36,396 bases of DNA from Myxococcales bacterium (GTDB lineage Bacteria; Myxococcota; Myxococcia; Myxococcales; Myxococcaceae): NCBI GenBank assembly GCA_030681895.1, contig JAUXRI010000166.1, positions 1 through 36,396 on the forward strand, given 5' to 3'. Shown here piece by piece: positions 1-6,977 of this stretch. The first letter of the stretch is position 1; each line of letters opens with the position of its first letter. A program made the position numbers and the translations under genes. The notes under the pieces are model-generated. The model saw only the letters and a list, made by a program, of their open reading frames with translations, had not been told where the DNA came from and searched no databases.

Positions 1-272
1 CCGACGACGCGATCGGTCTCGTCACCGCGCGCCGTCAGCATGATCACCGGCAGGTTCGACTTCGCGCGAATGCGCTTGCAGACCTCGAGCCCATCCATGC
101 CGGGCATCATCACGTCGAGGAGCACCGCGTCCCACGCGCCCTGCTCCAACATCGCCAGGCCCCTGGGCCCGTCGGGAGCGTGCGCGAGCGTCACGCCGTT
201 CTGACCCAGATAACTCTGGAGCAGCTCAGGCAGCCGCGCGTCGTCGTCGATGAGCAGGACTCGGGAGGACAT
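1..272 (-). CDS. OmpR/CpxR-type response regulator, N-terminal receiver part (cut by window edge)
   Basis: Only the first 90 residues are in the window; the rest lies beyond the left edge. They form a canonical receiver domain: an acidic pair at residues 9-11 (IDDD), phospho-acceptor Asp53 in LLDVMMPG, and the switch Thr80 in IMLTARGD. The conserved Lys and any output domain are out of view. The sequence reads like the OmpR/CpxR class, so a winged-helix DNA-binding domain and a downstream histidine kinase are expected but not seen. It is the last visible gene of a minus-strand set that starts with a CpxP/Spy-like protein, which fits a Cpx-like envelope or metal stress system. The start is the ATG at 270-272; no strong ribosome binding site precedes it. 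Confidence 0.9.
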   Translation of the reverse strand, partial: MSSRVLLIDDDARLPELLQSYLGQNGVTLAHAPDGPRGLAMLEQGAWDAVLLDVMMPGMDGLEVCKRIRAKSNLPVIMLTARGDETDRVV

Positions 273-304
273 GGAGTGTTCGTCGCCTTCTCTTGAAGTG
301 GTGC

Positions 305-337
305 GGGCGCATCGAGCATGCAGCACCCGATGCGCCC
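305..337. other. Perfect 10-bp inverted repeat in the gap between two minus-strand genes
   Basis: GGGCGCATCG at 305-314 pairs with CGATGCGCCC at 328-337 across a 13-nt loop. A run of five T follows on the plus strand at 344-348, so it looks like a plus-strand terminator, but no plus-strand gene reads into it. On the minus strand it lies in the 84-nt gap just upstream of the response regulator and has no U-tract. There it could only act as an RNA hairpin affecting stability or partial read-through. Confidence 0.4.
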
Positions 338-356
338 ACGCCCGTTTTTCAGTCTC

Positions 357-719
357 TCACTGCGGTTGAGCCGGCGATGCCGCGACGGCTGGCACCGCGA
401 TGGTCGGAACGACGATCGTCTGAGGCTGCGAAGGCGCCGCCTGGGCGCCCGGCATGATCACGAAGATCTGTGGCGCAGGGGCCGCTGCCGGAGCCGGCTG
501 CTGCACCACGACCGTCTGTGGCGCAGGCGCAGGGGCTGCCTGCTTCACGTCACTGCGCGCCTCATCGAAGCGGGACCCGAACCGCGAGTCCTGCCAGCGG
601 GCGTCGTGCCAGCCACCGCGTGAATGGCACCCGCCACCACCGTGTGCCGCGCGAGCGATCGCCGAGCCGTACCCACCCACCACGCCCAACGCCAGAAGTC
701 CCATCAGTGCAAAACGCAT
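357..719 (-). CDS. Small exported protein with His/Cys/Gly patch and Pro/Ala/Gln-rich tail
   Basis: This 120-residue protein has an N-terminal hydrophobic segment (residues 3-22) that looks like a signal peptide or anchor. It is followed by a short Gly/His/Cys patch at about residues 26-38 (H26, C31, H32, H38) that could bind a metal, and then a low-complexity tail rich in Pro, Ala, Gln and Val. I recognise no family. A good Shine-Dalgarno sequence (AAGGAG) lies 7-8 nt before the ATG at 719. It sits between the CpxP/Spy-like gene and the response regulator on the same strand, so it is probably co-transcribed and part of the same envelope or metal response. Function is unknown. Confidence 0.75.
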   Translation of the reverse strand: MRFALMGLLALGVVGGYGSAIARAAHGGGGCHSRGGWHDARWQDSRFGSRFDEARSDVKQAAPAPAPQTVVVQQPAPAAAPAPQIFVIMPGAQAAPSQPQTIVVPTIAVPAVAASPAQPQ

Positions 720-755
720 GTGTCGTCTCCTTGTGTGAATTGAAAAGTGAGTGCT

Positions 756-1289
756 TCAGACGCTGACGGCGGCAGGCCCCGGGCCGTGAGAGCCGCGACC
801 GTGGTGCGAGAAGTGACCGCCGCCCCATCGGCCGTGCCCGCCGTGGTGCATGCGGCCAGGCCCGAACTCGATGAGGTCGGCGAGCACCGCGCGCTGCTGC
901 GGGTTCAACGCCTCGTGAATGGCCTGCAGCCGCTCCTTGAGGGTCTTCTTCAGCTCGTCGACCGTGGCCTGCTGCTTCTCGAACGCGGCGTTGATGGCCT
1001 CGTTGTCGAACGACTCACCACGCATCGCCTTCGCGTACTCGCTGCGCGCGCGGAACATCTCTTCACGCGCCTGCCACATCACGCGCTGCGCTTCGTCGGC
1101 GGCCTGCAGCACCACCTTCTCCTGACCGGGCGTGGTGTCGAGCCGCTCGAAGAGCCGGCGCATCATCCACCGTCCCCAGCCGCCGCCATGCATGCCGCGG
1201 CGACCCCAGCCACCACCACCGTGCCGGCCCCAACGGGCCACCTTCACCAGACCAATGAGGCTCAGCGTTCCAACGATGAAGCCGAACAT
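756..1289 (-). CDS. CpxP/Spy-like (LTXXQ-type) envelope stress protein, His/Gly-rich
   Basis: A 177-residue protein with one hydrophobic segment (residues 2-19), then a Gly/His/Arg/Trp stretch, a long helical region (about 45-140) and a His/Gly-rich tail (146-170). Two LTxxQ-like motifs are visible, TTPGQ near 53-57 and LNPQQR at 129-133, in the spacing seen in the CpxP/Spy/CnrX-like helical hairpin family. These are periplasmic chaperones or metal sensors that damp two-component kinases. It heads a minus-strand set with a response regulator, matching that role. The His-rich tails suggest binding of metal ions such as zinc, copper or nickel (inference). The start ATG has an AAAGGGACG ribosome-binding region upstream. 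Confidence 0.8.
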   Translation of the reverse strand: MFGFIVGTLSLIGLVKVARWGRHGGGGWGRRGMHGGGWGRWMMRRLFERLDTTPGQEKVVLQAADEAQRVMWQAREEMFRARSEYAKAMRGESFDNEAINAAFEKQQATVDELKKTLKERLQAIHEALNPQQRAVLADLIEFGPGRMHHGGHGRWGGGHFSHHGRGSHGPGPAAVSV

Positions 1290-1343
1290 GTCGTACCGTC
1301 CCTTTCGTCGCGCGAACCGTCAGTGGCTCGCTGCGTTGAATGA

Positions 1344-1371
1344 ACAGTAGGAACCGACTGTGAAGCGTCAG
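1344..1371 (-). promoter_or_regulatory. Candidate sigma-70-type promoter for the CpxP-like cluster
   Basis: On the minus strand, CTGACG (1366-1371) and TACTGT (1344-1349) are separated by 16 nt. Each matches four of six consensus bases. Initiation would fall near 1337, about 48 nt before the start codon of the CpxP-like gene. It is a pattern match only. Confidence 0.3.
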
Positions 1372-1463
1372 AGGTGAGCGCGGTGAAGAAACATGAAGTG
1401 CCGCCGTCCATGTGGGCGCGTCTCTCGCGCAGTCGCGGTCCCGAGTGCTTCCAGGTGGTTGTG

Positions 1464-2216
1464 ATGCGTCTGCTGCTCCTCATCGCCGTGTCGATCAGCA
1501 CCGCTGCCGCCGCGCAGGACTTCTCGGCCCCTCCATTGGTGCAGGCCGACACGGTCGACCCGAGCCAGGGCCGCATCATTCCACCGCCCGTCATCACCAA
1601 CGCGCCACTCGATCCCAACACCCAGCTACCTGTGTCTCAGCCACTGCCGACGCAGGTGCCGGGCACGCTGCAGCCGCAAGCGCCACAGGCTCCGCAGCCG
1701 AACTATCAGCTGCCGCAGAACGCGCAGAATCCGCAGAACCCTCCGCAGCCGGGCACGGTGCAGCAAGCCGAGCCCGTCGCGAACCCGCGCTTCGTGCGCA
1801 TCGGCATGTCGGCGTTGTTGGGCGCAGGCATCGGAACCGCGACCGCCATCATCGGAGGCTTCGTCGGCGGCGAGTATCTGCGCCCGGGCATCACGTCGAT
1901 CGGCAACATCTGGACGGGCGGCGCGATCGGCTTCGCGATTGGAGCGCCCATCGGCGTGCTCGTCTCGGGCCTGCTCTTCCGGGGCGACGCGCCCTGGTAC
2001 GCGCCGGTGTTGGGCGATCTGCTCGGCGCTGCGGTCGGCGCGGCGGCCGTCGCCTTCGGTGGGCCTGACGCGCTGTCGGCCACCTTCGCGCTGCCGTTGC
2101 TGGGCTCGATCATCGGCTACGAGATCGGCTCGGTCGACGACGTGACGGTGGCGCCGACGGTGACGGTGTTGCCGTCGGGCGGCGGAGCGATCGTCGGCGC
2201 GCAGGGACGTTTTTAG
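1464..2216 (+). CDS. Secreted/membrane protein with Pro/Gln-rich linker and glycine-zipper C-terminal half
   Basis: About 250 residues from the ATG at 1464, which gives a clean signal peptide (MRLLLLIAVSISTAAAAQ) and has AGGTGG shortly upstream. The open frame extends back to 1374, but those residues do not look like an export signal. The mature protein begins with a disordered Pro/Gln/Asn-rich region (roughly residues 20-105). It continues with several hydrophobic Gly-rich helices (roughly 110-225) carrying GxxxG patterns typical of glycine-zipper membrane proteins. No enzymatic motif is visible and I do not recognise a family. Its stop overlaps the stop of the convergent cyclase gene by four bases, so the two transcripts must overlap at their 3' ends. 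Confidence 0.75.
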   Translation: MRLLLLIAVSISTAAAAQDFSAPPLVQADTVDPSQGRIIPPPVITNAPLDPNTQLPVSQPLPTQVPGTLQPQAPQAPQPNYQLPQNAQNPQNPPQPGTVQQAEPVANPRFVRIGMSALLGAGIGTATAIIGGFVGGEYLRPGITSIGNIWTGGAIGFAIGAPIGVLVSGLLFRGDAPWYAPVLGDLLGAAVGAAAVAFGGPDALSATFALPLLGSIIGYEIGSVDDVTVAPTVTVLPSGGGAIVGAQGRF

Positions 2217-4051
2217 AAACAGCTCCAGCGCTTCGCCGAGATGGGCGCCGCGAGGGCCTTCGAGTCGTACGTGACGTCCTCGACGCGTTTCCCGCTGAGG
2301 AAGTCTCTGACGCCACGCGCCTCGAACACCGAACAGCTCAGCGCGACCTCGCCTGCTTCCGCGAGCGACTGCAGCTTCGCGGCGAGGTTCACCGTCTGCC
2401 CGAAGTAGTCGATGCCAGCGTTGAGCCGCACGGCGATGCAGGGGCCGGTGTTGATCGAGATGCGCAGCCGCGTCGCCGAGTCGGCGCGGTCTTTGTGAAA
2501 CGCGGCGTGAATGTCGGCGCTCGCCCGCAAGGCATCGAGCGGCTCGGTGAACGAGGCCATCACGGCGTCGCCGATGGTCTTGACGACCGCGCCGCGGTGC
2601 TTCGCGACGATGGGAAACAACTCGGAGAAGTGCCGCTTCACTTCCATGAAGGCGGCCGGGTCGCCGCGCTGCGCGTACATGGCGGTCGAGCCCACGATGT
2701 CGGTGAAGAGAATGGTCTGTTCTCCGACGGCGAGCTGCACGTCGGCGCCGAGGTACTCCTCGCTGAAGAGGTCGCGGTAGTCCTGAAGGTTGAAGAGCTG
2801 TGCCGGACGCAGTGCGTGGTCGCTCCAGCCTGCGGCTTCGAGGATGAAGCGCTTTGGAGCGTCGGTGTCGTTCTGCAACACGAGCCTCGGCTGCGGCCCC
2901 GCCTGAAACGAGGGCTGCTCGGTGGCCTTCCACGTCAGAGGCTGTTGGGCCGGGGAAGGTCTGGTGTCGAGCACGCCGTAGCGCGTGACGCCGTGCGTGC
3001 GCAGTCGCCACCGGCCCTCGGGGAGCGACAGTGGCACCTCGAGGCTCGCGCCAGGTTTCACGTCGCGCTGCAGGCGAATGTGATCTTTCGTCGCCGGCTC
3101 TGCGCTGCAGAAGGTGCGGTGCGCAACCTCCCGAATCGCCGGGTGCACGTGAAAGGTGATCTCGACGGACTCGGGCGAGTCCGAGTTGAAGTCGAGTTCA
3201 CACACGTCACAGCGGCCCTTCGAGCTCAGCGCGTCGAGCGTGTCGACGCCTGACGTCGGGCCGCGACAGTGGGGACAGACCAGGTCCCAGCTGATCTCGA
3301 GCATGCCTTCGCGCGTGGCGTGCAGCGCGACCCGGAGCAACATCTGCTCGTCGACCTGCCAGGCCCGCGCGCGCTCCCGAACCTGAATACGGAACAGGTC
3401 GGCCTCATCGCCGGTGCGAACCCACTCGACGAGGCGATCGACGACCGCGACGTCGAGCCCGGTCGTGACGAGCTTCTGGCGAATCGCGGTGAGCCGCGCC
3501 TCTGCCTCGGGAGCGAGCGCCGCAGGGCCCGGCAACACGAAGATGGGCCTGAGCGCGCCGAGCTGCTCCGCGACCTCTTTGAACACGCGGCGAAAGTCCT
3601 TCTCGAGCGCGGGGAAGCCGAGCGACAGCACCATGCGGCCCACCAGCCCACGCGGAATCGAGCCGAAGTAGACGCTCACGCGCGTGAGGTGCTCGTCGAG
3701 GCGCTCCAGCTCGAAGACGCCGAAGACGACCTTCGAGAAGCCCTTCTCGTAGAGGCGCACCGACTCCATCCACTGGCCCGCCACCCAGTTCCACGGCACC
3801 TCGACCCATTCCTGCAGAACGCCTGCGGGTCTCGAGGTGCCCCAGCGTTGGCCACCGCGCTCCTCGAACTTCATCTCGGCGACCCCGAGCGCCCGGTTCA
3901 TGCGCGAGCTGTCGGCGATGAGCGGCCAGAGCGTCTCGACCGGGAGCGGCACCTCGAAGTGCCAGAGCCACTCGAGGCGCGGCGTCTGCGCGTGCTCCGC
4001 GGGCCAGGGGTGGCGTGCGAGGAGCTGCTCGATGGTGGGCGGGGAGCTCAT
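2213..4051 (-). CDS. Class III adenylate/guanylate cyclase with N-terminal SRPBCC-like domain and zinc-ribbon-like insert
   Basis: A 612-residue, apparently soluble protein. Residues ~28-165 resemble an SRPBCC/START-like ligand-binding fold. Residues ~255-290 hold CPHC and CDVC pairs (C259, C262, C281, C284), a likely zinc ribbon; this whole upstream part probably corresponds to the DUF5939-type region found with bacterial cyclases. The catalytic domain spans ~440-575: metal-binding Asp451 (FTDIVGST) and Asp495 (TIGDAVM), purine-selecting Lys491 and Asp548, which favour ATP and hence cAMP, and transition-state Asn555. The usual Arg four residues later is Lys559. It would make a cyclic nucleotide in the cytoplasm, perhaps gated by a hydrophobic ligand. 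A TTG nine bases upstream is an alternative start. Its 3' end overlaps the convergent gene. Confidence 0.88.
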   Translation of the reverse strand: MSSPPTIEQLLARHPWPAEHAQTPRLEWLWHFEVPLPVETLWPLIADSSRMNRALGVAEMKFEERGGQRWGTSRPAGVLQEWVEVPWNWVAGQWMESVRLYEKGFSKVVFGVFELERLDEHLTRVSVYFGSIPRGLVGRMVLSLGFPALEKDFRRVFKEVAEQLGALRPIFVLPGPAALAPEAEARLTAIRQKLVTTGLDVAVVDRLVEWVRTGDEADLFRIQVRERARAWQVDEQMLLRVALHATREGMLEISWDLVCPHCRGPTSGVDTLDALSSKGRCDVCELDFNSDSPESVEITFHVHPAIREVAHRTFCSAEPATKDHIRLQRDVKPGASLEVPLSLPEGRWRLRTHGVTRYGVLDTRPSPAQQPLTWKATEQPSFQAGPQPRLVLQNDTDAPKRFILEAAGWSDHALRPAQLFNLQDYRDLFSEEYLGADVQLAVGEQTILFTDIVGSTAMYAQRGDPAAFMEVKRHFSELFPIVAKHRGAVVKTIGDAVMASFTEPLDALRASADIHAAFHKDRADSATRLRISINTGPCIAVRLNAGIDYFGQTVNLAAKLQSLAEAGEVALSCSVFEARGVRDFLSGKRVEDVTYDSKALAAPISAKRWSCF

Positions 4052-4131
4052 GCCGGGCAAGAGCGTAGCGGGAGCCTCGGGCCTCGACGACTTCCGTGCA
4101 GCGTGCCCCCCAGGCCGCTACGACGCAGCGC

Positions 4132-5595
4132 ATGGCCGTTCCTTCCCTTCGCGTTCGCTGCCTCACCGAGCTCCCCACGAAGCCCGACGGCCGCTGGGTG
4201 CTGTACTGGATGACGTCGTTCCGCCGCACGCGGTTCAACTTCTCGCTCGACCGCGCCATCGAGCACGCGAAAGCGCTGAACAAACCGCTCGTCGTCCTCG
4301 AGGCGCTGCGGGTCGGCTACCCGGACGCGAACGACCGGCTCCACACGTTCATCCTGCAGGGCATGGGCGAGAACGCGCGACGGTTTGCAGAGTCGCCCGT
4401 GCTCCACTTCCCGTACGTCGAAGAGACGAAGGGTGATGGCTCGGGGTTACTCGAAGCGCTCGCGGCCGAGGCGTGCGTCGTCGTCGGCGATGACTGGCCC
4501 TGCTACTTCGTTCCCCGCATGCAGGCCGCCGCAGCGAAGCGCCTCGACGTGCGGTTCGAGGTCGTCGACTCCAACGGGCTGTGGCCGATGCACGCGACCG
4601 ATCGGGTCTTCACCACCGCGCACTCCTTCCGCGCGCACCTGCAGAAGACGCTCACGCCGCACCTGTTCGAGCTGCCGAACGACGCGCCGCTCGACGGCCT
4701 CGAGCTGCCCCGCGCGAGGCTTCCATCGAGCATCACCTCACGCTGGAGTCGCGCCGCGAAGGATCTGCTCGAGGCAAAGCCCGCCGCGATCGCTGCGCTG
4801 CCGATCGATCACTCGGTGCCACCGGGAAAGATGAAGGGCGGCTCGGCCGTGGGAGAGGCCCGGCTCTCACTCTTCGTGTCGAAGAAGCTCGCCGACTACC
4901 CCGTCGCGAGAAACGAGCCTGAAGAAGACGGCACCAGCGCACTGTCTCCCTACCTGCACTTCGGGCACGTCTCGGCGCATCACGTCTTCGCCGAGCTCGC
5001 GCGCAAGGAGAAGTGGACGCCCGACGTGCTCGGCCGCTCCATCGGTGGCGCGAAGGAGGGCTGGTGGAAGATGTCGGCGGCGGCCGAGTCTTTCCTCGAC
5101 GAGCTCGTCACCTGGCGCGAGCTCGCGTTCAACATGGCAGCGCTGCGGCCCGACGACTACGGCACGCTCGAGACGTTGCCGGCGTTCGCGAAGGCCACGC
5201 ACGCCAAGCACGCGAAGGACCCCCGGCCACATCTGTATTCCTACGGGCAGCTGGAGCGCAGCGAGACGCACGACGAGCTCTGGAACGCGACGCAGCGCCA
5301 GATGGTGCGCGACGGCTGGTTCCACAACTACCTGCGCATGCTCTGGGGGAAGAAGATTCTCGAGTGGTCGCCCTCGGCGAAAGACGCGCTCGAGCGCATG
5401 GAGCGGCTGATGAACAAGTACTCGCTCGATGGTCGCGACCCGTGCTCGTACTCGGGCTACCTCTGGGTGCTCGGCCGGTACGATCGCGCGTGGGGCCCCG
5501 AGCGGCCCATCTTCGGCTCGGTGCGGTACATGAGCTCGACGAACACGGCGAAGAAGATCTCGGTGAAGCGGTACCTCGAGACGTATCGACGGTGA
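4132..5595 (+). CDS. Class II CPD photolyase-family protein
   Basis: About 487 residues from the ATG at 4132; an in-frame GTG at 4096 is possible but adds nothing recognisable. The N-terminal alpha/beta domain starts with the class II signature PDGRWVLYWM. The C-terminal helical FAD domain carries LDELVTWRELAFN and the strongly conserved stretch LWNATQRQM, followed by a FHNYLRMLWGKKILEW motif typical of class II enzymes. Class II photolyases use light and FADH- to split cyclobutane pyrimidine dimers in DNA. The length fits the family (about 450-500 residues). It is divergent from the cyclase gene, with an 80-nt gap that must hold both promoters, and its stop is 4 nt from that of the next convergent gene. 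Activity is inferred from family membership. Confidence 0.93.
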   Translation: MAVPSLRVRCLTELPTKPDGRWVLYWMTSFRRTRFNFSLDRAIEHAKALNKPLVVLEALRVGYPDANDRLHTFILQGMGENARRFAESPVLHFPYVEETKGDGSGLLEALAAEACVVVGDDWPCYFVPRMQAAAAKRLDVRFEVVDSNGLWPMHATDRVFTTAHSFRAHLQKTLTPHLFELPNDAPLDGLELPRARLPSSITSRWSRAAKDLLEAKPAAIAALPIDHSVPPGKMKGGSAVGEARLSLFVSKKLADYPVARNEPEEDGTSALSPYLHFGHVSAHHVFAELARKEKWTPDVLGRSIGGAKEGWWKMSAAAESFLDELVTWRELAFNMAALRPDDYGTLETLPAFAKATHAKHAKDPRPHLYSYGQLERSETHDELWNATQRQMVRDGWFHNYLRMLWGKKILEWSPSAKDALERMERLMNKYSLDGRDPCSYSGYLWVLGRYDRAWGPERPIFGSVRYMSSTNTAKKISVKRYLETYRR

Positions 5596-5599
5596 GCCG

Positions 5600-6874
5600 T
5601 CAGCCGATCATGCCGACGATCGCGTTCTGCTGCGGGTCGAGATCGCCCTCGTGACGCTCCACCGAGAGATCGATGGCGACGCATTTGCCTTCAGCGGAGG
5701 CGCGCTGCGCCAGCTCGAGTGAGTCGTAGAAGGTGACGGGTGAATCACAGCCCGAACAGTGGCGCACGACAGGGTCACTCGTCGGAGTCAGCCCTGCCCA
5801 CGTCATCGGGCACCGGAACCCGAACCGCACCGGGCACCCTTCGAGCGCTGGCCGGGCGACGGTCGCCAGGAACTCGCGGCCCGCGAGCTCGCGCAGCGGC
5901 CTCAGCGCCTTCAACGCGTCGCCTCGAGCCGGGCCCGTCAACGTCTGAACCTGAGACTCCAGGCGCAGCCAGCGCGCCTGATGACCGAGGCCACGCTCCT
6001 CGAGCAGGTCTGCGTAGACGAGCCGCGCCGACTCATCGCCTTTCGCGATCGCTTCGACGATGGCCGCGTCGCCGCTGGCAGGGGGCGTCGAGACGACCGT
6101 GGGCGGCGCGAGCGCGAACGCCCGCTGGAGCAGGGCCTCGCGCGTGACCTCGACGTCACCGGCATGCGACTCGAACACGGCGCGAAGCGCGCTCAGGTTC
6201 TCGAAGCGATTCCACGGCCCGACCGACAGCCCCACGTGCAACAGCTCGGTGAAGGCCACCGGCAGATCAGGGCGCAGCACCTCGAGACGCCCGACCAGCC
6301 GGCCTTCCCGAATCGCAACCAGCATCGCGAGGTCGGAGTCGGCGGCGTAGGGCGGCTGGAGCGCGGCAGCGGCAAACAACAAGGAGCACACGCCATGGAC
6401 CTCGGAGCGCTCGGTCAGCGGAGCAGCGACGATCGACTCGGGGCACAGCCAGGTGAAGCGACCTGCGGGCTCGTTCTTGCCCAGCACGACGATCGAGCCC
6501 GCGCGCGTCAGCAGCAGGTGCCTGGGGGCGGCGCCTGCGAACAGCTGATCGCGAGGGCGCTTCAGCGATTCGATGAGCATCAAGCCGAGAGACGCGACGT
6601 CTTCGACCGATAGAACGCCCTGGGTCTTTCGAAGCCGGTCGAGCACCCGCTCGAGCCGAACCGTCGGCCCGGGTGTCCCTTCCATCGGCTCCACGACCGC
6701 AGCGACGCCTGCTCGCTCCCGAGCGAGGGAGTTCAGCTCGACGAGCTCTCTGACCACCGCTCCGAGGTCTTCACGGGGCCCCTCGACCTGAACCGATGAA
6801 CGCGCGGTCACCGGCGAGCGCCGCAACCACTTCGTGAGCCAGCCGAACACGACGGAAAACCTATCAGGCCGCAT
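5600..6874 (-). CDS. Degenerate Ser/Thr kinase-like protein fused to a TIGR02996-type domain and a Cys-containing tail
   Basis: A 424-residue protein from the ATG at 6874; the frame is open further upstream but enters the divergent gene's region. Residues ~85-240 follow the order of a bacterial Ser/Thr kinase C-lobe: RHLLLTRAGSIVV where the HRD...N loop should be, CPES in the APE position, TERSEVHGVCSLLF matching the helix-F region, then PPYAADSDL and a final helix. The HRD catalytic triplet reads GAA and the DFG metal site reads LGK, so it should be inactive. Residues ~269-312 (ARLVYADLLEERG) match the TIGR02996 repeat-companion domain. The tail has RHCSGCDSPV (C373, C376) and C398, a motif I associate with myxobacterial kinase-like proteins. 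It is probably a cytoplasmic scaffold or regulator. Confidence 0.7.
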   Translation of the reverse strand: MRPDRFSVVFGWLTKWLRRSPVTARSSVQVEGPREDLGAVVRELVELNSLARERAGVAAVVEPMEGTPGPTVRLERVLDRLRKTQGVLSVEDVASLGLMLIESLKRPRDQLFAGAAPRHLLLTRAGSIVVLGKNEPAGRFTWLCPESIVAAPLTERSEVHGVCSLLFAAAALQPPYAADSDLAMLVAIREGRLVGRLEVLRPDLPVAFTELLHVGLSVGPWNRFENLSALRAVFESHAGDVEVTREALLQRAFALAPPTVVSTPPASGDAAIVEAIAKGDESARLVYADLLEERGLGHQARWLRLESQVQTLTGPARGDALKALRPLRELAGREFLATVARPALEGCPVRFGFRCPMTWAGLTPTSDPVVRHCSGCDSPVTFYDSLELAQRASAEGKCVAIDLSVERHEGDLDPQQNAIVGMIG

Positions 6875-6977
6875 GCATGCGACGTCCACCGTCGATGTGG
6901 GCCCTTGACCGGCTGCTGATCGACTGTCACGCACGGCTGTCGCATTCTCCCGCGACGTCCTGCACCGGAGCTCCCCG

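Noticed and set aside
305..348. Plus-strand intrinsic terminator (stem plus TTTTT).
   Set aside because: No plus-strand gene reads into it, so I list it only as an inverted repeat.
6905..6933. Promoter for the large lipoprotein from TTGACC at 6905.
   Set aside because: No acceptable -10 element at 16-18 nt spacing.
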